A stretch of DNA of 44,237 bases from Calidithermus roseus (GTDB lineage Bacteria > Deinococcota > Deinococci > Deinococcales > Thermaceae). The stretch is from assembly GCF_003574095.1 (NCBI RefSeq), contig NZ_QWLA01000022.1, positions 1 to 44,237 on the forward strand, read 5' to 3'. Of this stretch, positions 16,861 to 27,587 are shown in pieces (the stretch's first letter is position 1; every line of letters starts with the position of its first letter). A program made the position numbers and the translations under genes. The notes under the pieces are model-generated. The model searched no databases, had not been told where the DNA came from, and saw only the letters and a program-made list of their open reading frames with translations.

Positions 16861-16892
16861 AGCCTAAACAATACATTGATAAATGTCAATAT
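16861..16892 (-). promoter_or_regulatory. arsR promoter with overlapping operator (O1)
   Basis: Minus strand: TTGACA (16889-16884), 17-nt spacer, TAGGCT (16866-16861), then 6 nt to GTG 16854. The inverted repeat ACATTGA-N6-TCAATAT (16873-16892) overlaps the -35 box and spacer, so bound ArsR would block RNA polymerase. This is the best -35/-10 match in the window. Confidence 0.75.
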
Positions 16893-16991
16893 GTTGGGCC
16901 ATCCCGGTTGCCTAGCGATTCCGGCCTGAGGTTGGGGCTTTTGCGTGGGGTTTGTAGGGGTCATGGTCGATATCTTTGAGTACACTCGGAG

Positions 16992-17066
16992 ATGGCGTGG
17001 GTAAGCGCAAGAACAAAAACTCCTTACACTCCCCTGACCCAAAAGCGAAAGACTCCGGGGCGATGA
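16992..17066 (+). CDS. Possible upstream ORF coupled to ppk
   Basis: 24 codons, ATG 16992 (MAWVSARTKT...), stop TGA at 17064-17066 overlapping the ppk ATG at 17063 as ATGA. A TACACT box ends 5 nt before the start. It may drive translation of ppk by coupling, but chance is not excluded, since ppk could also start at GTG 16997 in another frame. Confidence 0.25.
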   Translation: MAWVSARTKTPYTPLTQKRKTPGR

Positions 17067-18943
17067 GGCCCAGGAACAAGGGGAACCTCGAGATCCGGGG
17101 GGTGCACATAAGCCAGGAGGCTTCCTGGCTCTCCTTCAACCGGCGGGTCTTGTTGCAGACCCTGCGCCCGGACTTTCCCTTGCTCGAGCGGCTGCGCTTC
17201 TTGGGCATCTGGGCTAGCAACACCGACGAATTTTTCGCCGCGCGCGTCTCGCGGGCCTTTCTCGAGGAGCGCGGTTCGCCGGGCTACCTGGCCCTCATGC
17301 AAGAAGCCCTCAGCCAGGCGCAGGAGGCCGGTCGTCTTTACCGCGAGTTCCTGCGTGAGCTCACCGGGCTGGGGATTTACGTGCTCGAGCCCATCCAGCT
17401 CACCAAGGCCGAACAGCAGTACTTCGGGGCTTACCTGGCCGAGGAGGTGGCCCCCCGCACCGACCTGATCCCCCCCGAAGCCATCGCCGACCTCTCGCCC
17501 AGGGCGCTCTACTTCGCCGCCGGAGACGGCCTGATGCACCACCTCATCCGCCTGCCCGACAGCCTGCCCCGCCTGCTGCCCATTCCCGGGCGCGAGGGCA
17601 GCTACGTGCGGCTGGGGGCGCTCATCCGCATGCGCTCCGACCTCTTCGTGCCCACCAAGAGCCAGCTTTTCGAGTTCCGCCTGATCCGGCTGGCCCAGCT
17701 CGAGCGCTCCCGCGCCGACTGGGACGAACTGCCCGAGGCGCTGGAGGCGAGGTTGGACGGCCGGGTGAGCCACCTCGAGCTCGAAGAAGACTTCCCCCAG
17801 TCGTGGGCCGAAACTATCCGGGTGGCCTTAGGTCTGGAACCGGAGGAGGTGTTCCGGCTCTCTCTGCCGCTGGATCTGCGCTTCGTGAGCACCGTGGTGG
17901 AGCGGGGCCCGGCCAGCGCCCGCTTCTCAGCCAGTAAAACCCTCAAGGCCAAGGGCTTTCTCAAGGATCCCTGGGGTTATCTGGAGCGGCGCGACCTGGT
18001 GCTCTACCACCCCTTCGAGGACTATGGCCAGGTCGAGGCGTTTGCTCTCGCCGCCGCCCAGGATCCCAAGGTGGAGGCCATTCGCGCCACCCTCTACCGC
18101 ATCGGGCAGGACAACGGCATCGCCGAGGCCCTGATCCAGGCCGCCAGGGCCGGCAAGGACGTGGCGGTGCTGCTGGAGGGCCGGGCCCGCTTCGACGAAC
18201 TGGCCAACCTCGAGTGGAGCCTGCGTTTCCAAGGCGCGGGGGTGCGGGTGCTGCCCTTGCCGACCAGAAAAGTCCACGCCAAGGCCCTCTACGTGCGGCG
18301 GAACGGGCAGAGTTACGTCCACCTGGGCACCGGCAACTACAACTCGCTCAACGGGCGCTTCTACACCGACCTATCCCTCTTCACCGCCGAACCCCGCATC
18401 AACCAGGACGTGGCCACGTTCTTTGAGGCCCTCGAGCACGACCATGTCCCCCGCCTCGCGGTTTTGCGCACCGCCGAGGGCATCCGCGACACCCTGCGCG
18501 AAGCCATCGAGGGCGAGGCCCACAAAAAGGGCGAGATCATCCTCAAGTGCAATCACCTCACCGATCCCCCCCTTTTGGCAGCCCTCGAGGAAGCCCTGCG
18601 CAAGGGGGCCAGGGTCCACCTGATCGTGCGCTCGACCCTCACCGCGCTGTGGCCGGAAGTTAAAGCCCGCAGTCTGGTGGGGCGCTACCTCGAGCACGCC
18701 CGCATCGCCGCCTTCAAAAACAAGGGCAAGTGGCGCGTCTGGGCGGGCAGCGCCGACCTCATGCCCCGCAACCTCGACCGCCGCTACGAGCTGTTCTTCC
18801 CCATCCAGAGCCACCGCGCCAAAAGCAAGGTGCTCGAGCTCCTGCAAGCCCAGCTCTGCGACGACCGCAACACCTTCCTCCTCGACCCCGAGGGCCAGGA
18901 GGCGCTGTGGGGGGGCAAGCACGACGGGCAGAAGTTGCCTTGA
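17063..18943 (+). CDS. ppk1: Polyphosphate kinase 1
   Basis: 626 residues from ATG 17063; in-frame GTG 16997 (GGAG upstream) and TTG 16976 are other options and would add a low-complexity basic leader. N-terminal domain SWLSFNRRVLLQTL, head domain, then two PLD-like domains: YHPFEDY, and KVHAKALYV with the His that is phosphorylated in E. coli (KIHAK), followed by HLGTGNYN and later NLDRRYELFFPI. It makes polyphosphate from ATP. It is followed 57 bp later by ppx, sixA and a CHAD gene, all plus strand, so the cluster handles synthesis, breakdown and binding of polyphosphate. Confidence 0.93.
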   Translation: MRPRNKGNLEIRGVHISQEASWLSFNRRVLLQTLRPDFPLLERLRFLGIWASNTDEFFAARVSRAFLEERGSPGYLALMQEALSQAQEAGRLYREFLRELTGLGIYVLEPIQLTKAEQQYFGAYLAEEVAPRTDLIPPEAIADLSPRALYFAAGDGLMHHLIRLPDSLPRLLPIPGREGSYVRLGALIRMRSDLFVPTKSQLFEFRLIRLAQLERSRADWDELPEALEARLDGRVSHLELEEDFPQSWAETIRVALGLEPEEVFRLSLPLDLRFVSTVVERGPASARFSASKTLKAKGFLKDPWGYLERRDLVLYHPFEDYGQVEAFALAAAQDPKVEAIRATLYRIGQDNGIAEALIQAARAGKDVAVLLEGRARFDELANLEWSLRFQGAGVRVLPLPTRKVHAKALYVRRNGQSYVHLGTGNYNSLNGRFYTDLSLFTAEPRINQDVATFFEALEHDHVPRLAVLRTAEGIRDTLREAIEGEAHKKGEIILKCNHLTDPPLLAALEEALRKGARVHLIVRSTLTALWPEVKARSLVGRYLEHARIAAFKNKGKWRVWAGSADLMPRNLDRRYELFFPIQSHRAKSKVLELLQAQLCDDRNTFLLDPEGQEALWGGKHDGQKLP

Positions 18944-18987
18944 AGGATCTATCGACTATCGGCGAGTTCTTCAGTAGACGGAAGTCT

Positions 18988-18993
18988 TATGAT
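18988..18993 (+). promoter_or_regulatory. -10 box of leaderless ppx promoter
   Basis: TATGAT, 7 nt before ATG 19001. No consensus -35. It would allow ppx to be read apart from ppk. Confidence 0.45.
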
Positions 18994-19000
18994 TTGAGCC

Positions 19001-20503
19001 ATGCAGCGTATCGGCATCGTGGATTTGGGTTCTAACACCAGTCGATTGGTGGTCTACCTTTTCGAACCCGGCAAGCATTTCCGGCTGATCGATGAGATTC
19101 GCGAATCGGTGCGGTTGGGGGAGGGGCTGGCTGGCAACAACCGCCTGAGCGAGGAGGGCATGGAGCGGGCCTTCTCGGCCCTCAAGCTCTACGCCGATTT
19201 TGCCGAGGCCACCGAACTCGAGGAGATGCGCGTCGTCGCCACCAGCGCTGCGCGCGACGCGGAGAACGGGCCCGAATTCCTGCGCCGGGCGCGCGAGCTG
19301 GGTCTCAACGTCCGCATCCTCTCGGGAGAGGACGAGGCCCGCTACGGGGTGATGGCTGTTGCCAACAGCTTCGCCCTCGAGGAGGCCTGGGTGATGGATC
19401 TGGGCGGGGGCAGCGCCCAGCTCTCGCGCATGAAGAAGCGCTGCTTCAGCTTCGGCCAGGCTTACCCGCTGGGGTCGGTGCGACTGACCGAGCTGTTTTT
19501 GAAGTCCGACCCGCCCAGGAAGGGGGAAGTCGAAGACCTCGAGCGCTTCGTGAAGAAGGAGATGCGCGAGGCGCTGAGGCTGGTGCGCGATGAGCCGCTG
19601 CCCCTGGTGGCGATGGGGGGCACGGTGCGCAACCTGGCCAAGATGGTGCAGAAACAGCAGGACTACCCGCTGGACCTGGTGCACGGCTACTGGCTCGAGC
19701 GCTCCGCTTTGGAGGAGTTGCTCGAACGCCTGCTGAAGATGCCCCTGTCCGAGCGGCGCGAGCTCGAGGGCCTGCAGAGCGACCGCGCCGACATCATCGT
19801 GGCCGGAGGGCTGGTCTACCGCACGGTGCTGCGCGAGGGCGGGCTCAGGGGGCTGTGGGTCTCGGGGCAGGGGGTGCGCGAAGGGGTGTTCTACGAGGAG
19901 TTTTCCCCCGCCCCCCACCTCCTGAGCGACGTGCGCGGCTTCAGCGTGCGCAACCTCTTCGCCCGCTACCCCCAGGACTTCGGGCACACCGCGCGGGTGC
20001 GCCACCTCTGCCGCCAGCTCTTCCGCGCCCTGGGGCCTCTGCACGGCTATGGCCCCGAGGAGGAACGCCTGCTCGACGAGGCAGCCCTGCTGCACGACAT
20101 CGGCATGAGCGTGGCCTACTACGACCACCACAAGCACGGGGAGTACCTGGTCATGGGCGCGGCCATCCCTGGCATGACCCACCGCGAGCAGGCCTTGCTG
20201 GGCCTGCTGGTGCGCCACCACCGCAAGGGCGAGCCCAGGGTGGGCATCTACAAGAGCCTGCTCGAGGACGGCGATGCCCGCCGCCTGCTGCGCCTGACGG
20301 CCATTTTGCGCCTGGCGGAGTACCTCGAGCGCTCCCGCGCAGGCCGGGTGGGGGGGGTGGAGGTGGGGCTCGAGGGCCAGCGGGTGCGGCTGGGCCTACA
20401 GGCCGAAGAGGAACCCTGGGTCGAGATGGCCGAGGCTGGCAAGCAGGCCAAGCTCTTCAGGCAAGCGTTTGGGCGGGAGCTGGTGGTGGAGTGGGTGAGG
20501 TGA
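19001..20503 (+). CDS. ppx: Exopolyphosphatase/GppA with HD domain
   Basis: 500 residues. The actin-like ATPase fold shows GIVDLGSNTSRL at the N-terminus, EDEARYG, then DLGGGSAQL, and AMGGTVRNLAK. The C-terminal third is an HD phosphohydrolase-like domain (HTARVRHLCRQL, LLHDIGM, HHKHGEYL, RHHRKG). This two-domain layout is that of the long Ppx form, which releases phosphate from polyphosphate ends or converts pppGpp. It is followed 2 nt later by sixA. Confidence 0.93.
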   Translation: MQRIGIVDLGSNTSRLVVYLFEPGKHFRLIDEIRESVRLGEGLAGNNRLSEEGMERAFSALKLYADFAEATELEEMRVVATSAARDAENGPEFLRRARELGLNVRILSGEDEARYGVMAVANSFALEEAWVMDLGGGSAQLSRMKKRCFSFGQAYPLGSVRLTELFLKSDPPRKGEVEDLERFVKKEMREALRLVRDEPLPLVAMGGTVRNLAKMVQKQQDYPLDLVHGYWLERSALEELLERLLKMPLSERRELEGLQSDRADIIVAGGLVYRTVLREGGLRGLWVSGQGVREGVFYEEFSPAPHLLSDVRGFSVRNLFARYPQDFGHTARVRHLCRQLFRALGPLHGYGPEEERLLDEAALLHDIGMSVAYYDHHKHGEYLVMGAAIPGMTHREQALLGLLVRHHRKGEPRVGIYKSLLEDGDARRLLRLTAILRLAEYLERSRAGRVGGVEVGLEGQRVRLGLQAEEEPWVEMAEAGKQAKLFRQAFGRELVVEWVR

Positions 20504-20505
20504 GG

Positions 20506-20973
20506 ATGGAGGTCTTCCTGGTGCGCCACGCCATCGCCGCGAATGCCCTCCCTGGCCAGAGCGACGACGCCCGGCCCCTCACGCCGGAGGGGGTCGAACG
20601 CTTCAGGCTCATGGTCAGGGCCCTGAAAAAGCTGGGCGTCGGCTTCGATCGCCTCTACTTCAGCCCCAAGCTGCGGGCGGTGCAGACTGCCGAGTTGCTG
20701 AGGCCGCTGTTGCAGGGGGAGGCCGAGGTGACTCCTCATCTGGCTGAAGCCCCCTCGAGCGCGCTGCTCGAGCAGCTTCGGGGGGAGTCGGTGGCCCTGG
20801 TGGGGCATGAGCCCTGGATGGGCGAGCTGGTAGCCTGGCTGCTGACCGGAGAGCGGCTGGGCGAGCGCTTCCCCTTCAAGAAGGGCGGGGTGGCCCACCT
20901 CGAGGGCCGCCCCGAACCCGGTGGGATGCGCCTGCTGGCCTTTTTGCCCCCGGCCATCGGGAGAAAGCTGTGA
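20506..20973 (+). CDS. sixA: SixA-type phosphohistidine phosphatase
   Basis: 155 residues from ATG 20506, with GAGG before it in the ppx stop region. Histidine phosphatase fold: LVRHAIA (catalytic His in RHA), SPKLRAVQTAELL, and LVGHEPWMGELV with the second His. SixA removes phosphate from phosphohistidine proteins. The longer open frame upstream is a shadow of ppx. Its stop overlaps the CHAD start (GTGA). Its place between ppx and CHAD suggests a target in phosphate or polyphosphate control. Confidence 0.9.
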   Translation: MEVFLVRHAIAANALPGQSDDARPLTPEGVERFRLMVRALKKLGVGFDRLYFSPKLRAVQTAELLRPLLQGEAEVTPHLAEAPSSALLEQLRGESVALVGHEPWMGELVAWLLTGERLGERFPFKKGGVAHLEGRPEPGGMRLLAFLPPAIGRKL

Positions 20974-21665
20974 TCGACCCGCAGCCCTGGCTCACTCACT
21001 TGCGCGTTCACCTGCTCATCGCCCGCGAGGGTTCCGACCCCGAGGGAGTGCATCAGGTGCGGGTGGCCGGTCGGCGCTTGCGGGTGTGGCTCGAGCTGGC
21101 GGGCATGAGCTTACTCGAGGACGACCTGGCCTGGTTGGTGCAGGTAGCCGGCCAGGTGCGCGACCTCGAGGTTCTGCTGAGCGACGAGCAGCCCGAAGCC
21201 TTCGCTAAGTGGCTCCGAAAGGAACTCAAAGCCGCTCGAGCTACCTTCGTTCCCACGCTCGATTCCCCCCGGATGGCGGGGCTGCTGTGGGCCTTATCGA
21301 GCCTGCCTCCCATCCCCCTCTCCCAGGCCCAAGCCCGCCTCTCCCGCTTCGAACGCCGCCTCCGGCGCCGGGCCGCCACCTGGGCCCAGGAGGACACCCT
21401 CGAGGCCCTGCACGGCGTGCGCAGAGCCCTGCGCCGCCTGCGCTACGCCAGGGAGTGGTTGGGACACGACACCGACGACCTCAAGCGCCTCCAGGATGCC
21501 CTGGGCCAGGTCGGCGACCTGAGCTTCACCCTGACCTACCTCCAGCGTTTCGAGCAACAGGGGGGGAAGGTCGCCTCGAGCCACAGGCGGCGGCTCGAGG
21601 GCCGCCTGCAACAGGCTATCGAGCAGGCGAGGCAGAGTTGGCGGGAATGGACTGGGGATCTTTAG
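20970..21665 (+). CDS. CHAD-domain protein, polyphosphate binding
   Basis: 231 residues, start GTG overlapping the sixA stop by 4 bp. Two helical-bundle halves each carry the CHAD motif: VHQVRVAGRRLRVWLEL at the start and LHGVRRALRRLRYAREWL past the middle, His followed by spaced Arg residues that line a basic groove. CHAD domains bind polyphosphate and are found on granules. No CYTH triphosphatase domain is fused. Last gene of the polyphosphate cluster. Confidence 0.9.
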   Translation: MIDPQPWLTHLRVHLLIAREGSDPEGVHQVRVAGRRLRVWLELAGMSLLEDDLAWLVQVAGQVRDLEVLLSDEQPEAFAKWLRKELKAARATFVPTLDSPRMAGLLWALSSLPPIPLSQAQARLSRFERRLRRRAATWAQEDTLEALHGVRRALRRLRYAREWLGHDTDDLKRLQDALGQVGDLSFTLTYLQRFEQQGGKVASSHRRRLEGRLQQAIEQARQSWREWTGDL

Positions 21666-21723
21666 CCTTGGGTGCTCGACGTACAACCCCAGACATGCTT
21701 CTTGCTGACGATCCCCTCTCCGC

Positions 21724-23559
21724 TCACCAACTTTCCGTGAAGCGATAGAGCCTGCCCTCGAGGCTGGCGACGTAGAGCGAAGCGCGGTAGGGGAGTGGGG
21801 GGATCTGCACGGGGCCCAGGCCGCTGGCCTCGAAGATCAGCCTGCCGCTGCTGGCCTCGAGCGCCAACACCCGGCCCTCCTCGGTGGCGGCGAAGACGTG
21901 GCCCCCGGCCAGCGAGAGCCCCGCCGTGATCTTGCCCGCCGGGTAACTCCAGCACTCCTCGCCGCTGTGGAGATCCACAGCGATGAGCCTGCCGCCCCAG
22001 CTGCTGAGGTAGGCCCGCTGGTGGTCGAGGGCGGGCGGTCCCCAGATCTCGCCCTCGAGTTCGAAGCTCCACAGCACCTCGCGCCCCAGCGGATCGAAGG
22101 CGTGGACTTCTCCCGCCCAGGTGGGAATCAGCAGGATGCCCCTGGCGGCGGGGAGGCTGGCGTGGACCGGGCCGGTCTCGACCTTGTAGCGCAGGTGGCC
22201 GCTGAGGGGGTCGAGGGCGTAGAGCCAGCCGTCCTCGGCGGCGGCGAACAAGAGCCCGCGGTAGAGGGTGGGGGAGGCCGAGAGGTGGCCGCCGGCCTGG
22301 AAGGCCCAGATCAGGCTTCCCTTCTCGTCGATGCAGTGCAAAAAGCCGTCGCGTCCGGCCAGGTAGATGCGCCCGCCCAGGACCAGGGGGGCGGCGGTGA
22401 TCTCGGCACGGGTGGGGAAGCTCCAGGCCAGGCGTCCGGACAGCTCGAGCGCGCTCAGCGTGCCGTCCCAGGCCCCGGCGTAGAGCCGCCCGTGGCCAAA
22501 GGCCGGGGGGGCGCTCACCTCGTCGGCGAGGGGGAAGCGCTGCACCCGGCCCTCGGCCAGGTCGAAGCGGGCCACTCCACGTCCGGACCCGACCCACAAC
22601 CGGCCTTCCCAGGCCACCAGCTCGCCCGGCCAGGCCACCTCTCCTCCTAAGTCGTAGCTTCCGGCGATCTCGAGCCGCCCCGGCTCGGCGGGACCACCGG
22701 GATAGTGGCCACTACGGCTAAGACCGCCCCTGGGGGTGGCGCTGAGGTGTTCGCGGTACTCGCGCAGCACCTCGCCCAGGGTGTGGGCCGCGGCGGCGGC
22801 GGAGGGCCTGGGACCGGAGTCCTTGTGCAGCAGGCTCTGGGAGAGCCTCGAGACCGAAGGCGGCACGGCGGGGTTGACCTCGAGCAGCGGCCTGGGGTTT
22901 TCGTAGACGTGCTGGTACAGCACCGACTGGTCGTTCTCGCCCTCGAAGGGTGGCTTGCCGCCGAGGGTGCGGTAGAGCACGGCGCCGAAGCTGTAGAGGT
23001 CGGCCTTGGGGCTCAGCGGCAGCCCTTTGGCCTGTTCGGGGGCCATGTACTGCGGAGTGCCCAGGGTGTAGCCGGTGCGGGTGAGGTGGCGGCTCTCCTG
23101 GATTAAGTAGGCCAGGCCGAAGTCCATCACCTTGGGGTGGCCTTCGGCGGTGAGCAGGATGTTGCGGGGGGTCAGGTCGCGGTGGATCACCCCGCGCTCA
23201 TGTAGGTGGGCGAGGGCCTCGAGCACCTTCTGTGCCGCCTCCAGCAGCCGCAGGCCCTCCAGCCCGTCCTCGAAGGGGCCCAGTTGATCGAAAGTGCCGC
23301 CCTGCACCAACTCCATCACGAAGAAGGTGCGGCCCTCCTCCTGCCCCAGGTCGTAGACCTGGACCACGCCGGGATGCGAGAGCTTGGAGAGAGCCCTGGC
23401 TTCCTGAAAAAAGCGCTGGCGCTCGGCAGGATGCACGTAGGCGTGCAGCATCTTCACCGCTACCTGCCGCCCCACGCGCTCATCGGTAGCCCGCCACACC
23501 TCGGCCATGCCTCCCTCGCCCAGGGGAGCCTCGAGCCTGTAGCGACCCGCCAGCTTCAC
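21724..23559 (-). CDS. Ser/Thr protein kinase fused to PQQ-type propeller
   Basis: 611 residues from GTG 23559; an ATG at 23577 is a second option, but TATATT 6 nt before the GTG favours a leaderless start. Kinase domain (about 1-290): GEGGMAEVW loop, Lys36, HRDLTPRN with Asp128 (Thr instead of the usual Lys of HRDLKPxN), DFG 146-148, GTPQYMAPEQ. The C-terminal half has about seven repeats of the type GRLYAGAWDGTLSALE with WSF ends, a PQQ/quinoprotein-like beta-propeller. No transmembrane helix lies between them, unlike the PknD-type receptor kinases, so it should be cytoplasmic. It converges with the polyphosphate cluster. Confidence 0.88.
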   Translation of the reverse strand: MKLAGRYRLEAPLGEGGMAEVWRATDERVGRQVAVKMLHAYVHPAERQRFFQEARALSKLSHPGVVQVYDLGQEEGRTFFVMELVQGGTFDQLGPFEDGLEGLRLLEAAQKVLEALAHLHERGVIHRDLTPRNILLTAEGHPKVMDFGLAYLIQESRHLTRTGYTLGTPQYMAPEQAKGLPLSPKADLYSFGAVLYRTLGGKPPFEGENDQSVLYQHVYENPRPLLEVNPAVPPSVSRLSQSLLHKDSGPRPSAAAAAHTLGEVLREYREHLSATPRGGLSRSGHYPGGPAEPGRLEIAGSYDLGGEVAWPGELVAWEGRLWVGSGRGVARFDLAEGRVQRFPLADEVSAPPAFGHGRLYAGAWDGTLSALELSGRLAWSFPTRAEITAAPLVLGGRIYLAGRDGFLHCIDEKGSLIWAFQAGGHLSASPTLYRGLLFAAAEDGWLYALDPLSGHLRYKVETGPVHASLPAARGILLIPTWAGEVHAFDPLGREVLWSFELEGEIWGPPALDHQRAYLSSWGGRLIAVDLHSGEECWSYPAGKITAGLSLAGGHVFAATEEGRVLALEASSGRLIFEASGLGPVQIPPLPYRASLYVASLEGRLYRFTESW

Positions 23560-23571
23560 AGGGGCAATATA
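23560..23571 (-). promoter_or_regulatory. -10 box of leaderless kinase promoter
   Basis: TATATT (23571-23566, minus strand) followed by GCCCCT and GTG 23559. The -35 region is poor. Confidence 0.45.
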
Positions 23572-23649
23572 TCCCATGCGGGAGGGCGTAGTTGAGAGAT
23601 GGCTCGTAGCTTGCAGCCCGTGCTCAAAACCCAACCACAAGGCCACAAG

Positions 23650-26199
<2,550 letters not shown>

Positions 26200-26226
26200 T
26201 CGCTCCACCACATCCAAACCGAGCGT

Positions 26227-26547
26227 TTAGCGGTACTTCAGCACTTCCATCAACTCCGCTACGAGCTTGTCGGCATCGCCCCGCTGGGCCGCGCTGGCGA
26301 CGTGGTGCTCGAGGTGGCTCTTCAAGACCAGGTCGCCCACCTTGTCCAAAGCACCCTGCACGGCCTTGATCTGCTTGAGCACGTCCACGCAGTAGGGCTC
26401 GCCCTCGAGCATCTTCAAAATGCCCTCCAGGTGCCCCTTGGCTGAGAGCAGCCGGTTGCGGGCGTCTTCGCGCGCCCTGGGCTCGAGGTGCAGGGTGTGT
26501 TCGGTGATAGGGTTCACATTCGCCCCCTGGGCATCGGCCCGGCTCAC
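26227..26547 (-). CDS. csoR: Copper-sensing repressor CsoR
   Basis: 106 residues, all-helical. GTG start overlaps the copZ stop (GTGA). Metal ligands: Cys in EGEPYCVDVL, then His and His in KSHLEHHV. The third ligand is His where Mycobacterium CsoR has Cys, the C-H-H form described for Thermus thermophilus CsoR. Apo-CsoR represses; copper releases it. Likely targets are the C/G-rich inverted repeats upstream of copZ. The first 10-15 residues before NPITEH are not family-like, so GTG 26517 is another possible start. Confidence 0.93.
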   Translation of the reverse strand: MSRADAQGANVNPITEHTLHLEPRAREDARNRLLSAKGHLEGILKMLEGEPYCVDVLKQIKAVQGALDKVGDLVLKSHLEHHVASAAQRGDADKLVAELMEVLKYR

Positions 26548-26747
26548 TGCCGGACCGACGCGCCGTAGCCTTCTTCCTGCACTGCGGCGATGAGCGCTTC
26601 CACGGGAGCACTGCCCTCGACGATGGCCTTTCCCTCCTGGAGGAAAACCTCCACCTTCTCCACGCCCTGCACGCTCTTGAGGGCTTCCTCGACGCTCATC
26701 TTGCAGTGGCCGCAGCTCATGCCTTCAACCTTGAGTTCGGTGGTCAT
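26544..26747 (-). CDS. copZ: Copper chaperone CopZ
   Basis: 67 residues of the heavy-metal-associated fold with GMSCGHC near the N-terminus. It carries Cu(I) in the cytoplasm to CopA or CsoR. First gene of copZ-csoR-copA. GGAGG lies upstream of the start. Confidence 0.93.
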   Translation of the reverse strand: MTTELKVEGMSCGHCKMSVEEALKSVQGVEKVEVFLQEGKAIVEGSAPVEALIAAVQEEGYGASVRQ

Positions 26748-26761
26748 CCTTTGCCTCCATT

Positions 26762-26837
26762 CCCTCCTGGGGAGGGGTACAGCCCTAGCTTAGGCTCCCT
26801 GCCGGATGAAGTCAACCCCACCCTAGGAGGGGTGGGG
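26762..26837 (-). promoter_or_regulatory. copZ promoter flanked by two likely CsoR operators
   Basis: Minus strand: TTGACT (26815-26810), 17 nt, TAAGCT (26792-26787). Upstream and touching the -35 box is CCCCACCC-N6-GGGTGGGG (26816-26837), a perfect inverted repeat. Downstream of the start point is CCCTCCTGGGGAGGGGTAC (26762-26780 on plus). Both share CCCTCCTRGGG in one orientation, fitting the C/G-rich sites used by CsoR. Confidence 0.65.
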
Positions 26838-26858
26838 TCAAGTCACGGTACTTCGTCC

Positions 26859-27425
26859 TCAAAGGGATTTCAGCCACTCCCGATACTGCTCAATCTCCCT
26901 GGCCTGCACGTCGATCACGCCCTGGGCGAAGCGCTTGAGTTCCGCCCTGGCAGCCTTTCTCAGGGCCAGCTCGGACATGTCGATGGCGTCTTGGTGATGG
27001 GGGATCATACCCTCGAGGAAGGCCCGGTCTGGGCTTTGGCCTTTCATGCCCGTCATGGCAGTGTTCATCATGGTCTTCATGTCGTCGCGCATCATGCCCA
27101 TGTACAGCTTGGAGGGAGCCACCCCGTACCAGCCCCTGAGCCAGGTGGTGAGCTGGGCGACTTCCCGGTTCTGCACGGCGATGATGTCCTGGGCAGCTCT
27201 GCGGACACGCGCATCCTTCGACACCTCGAGGATGGCCTGGGCCATCTCCACCGCACCCTTGTGGTGCTCGATCATCATCGACATGTAGGCGATGTCGAAG
27301 TCCTTACCCGAGAGCTTCTCGAGCGCGCCCATGCTCTTCATGGGCATCCCGCTGTGCTGCGCGTAGTCGGTTTGAGCCAGGGCCAGCCCCAGCGCGAGTG
27401 TAAGTGCCACGATTCTTTGCATCAT
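26859..27425 (-). CDS. DUF305 exported protein, copper-linked
   Basis: 188 residues from ATG 27425, after GGTAGGAGAG. A signal peptide ends about AQTDYA. Two DUF305 halves carry MIEHHKGAVEMA and MIPHHQDAIDMS; the protein is rich in Met and His (MKSMG, MGMMRDDMKTMM). DUF305 proteins are ferritin-like helical bundles often coded beside copper genes, and probably bind copper outside the membrane. It lies directly upstream of copZ on the same strand, separated by the copZ promoter. Confidence 0.88.
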   Translation of the reverse strand: MMQRIVALTLALGLALAQTDYAQHSGMPMKSMGALEKLSGKDFDIAYMSMMIEHHKGAVEMAQAILEVSKDARVRRAAQDIIAVQNREVAQLTTWLRGWYGVAPSKLYMGMMRDDMKTMMNTAMTGMKGQSPDRAFLEGMIPHHQDAIDMSELALRKAARAELKRFAQGVIDVQAREIEQYREWLKSL

Positions 27426-27545
27426 CTCTCCTACCTCCATGCAAGATGGTGGGGGGCTTGTGTTAAGCCCGTATAAAGCGTCGCCGGGAACCCATACCCA
27501 GCAGCAGGGCGTTCGCAGTAGTCCGGACCATGCAAAAGGTCAACC

Positions 27546-27572
27546 CCCCGCCGGCTTTTCCTGCTGGCGGGG
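27546..27572 (-). terminator. Hairpin downstream of the 27588 gene
   Basis: CCCCGCCGGC-TTTTCCT-GCTGGCGGGG forms ten pairs, one of them G-U, 15 nt past the stop of the 27588-27995 gene. The T-run on the minus strand is short and distant (CCTTTTGC), so termination may be partial. Confidence 0.45.
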
Positions 27573-27587
27573 AAGGCAAAGGTGGGC

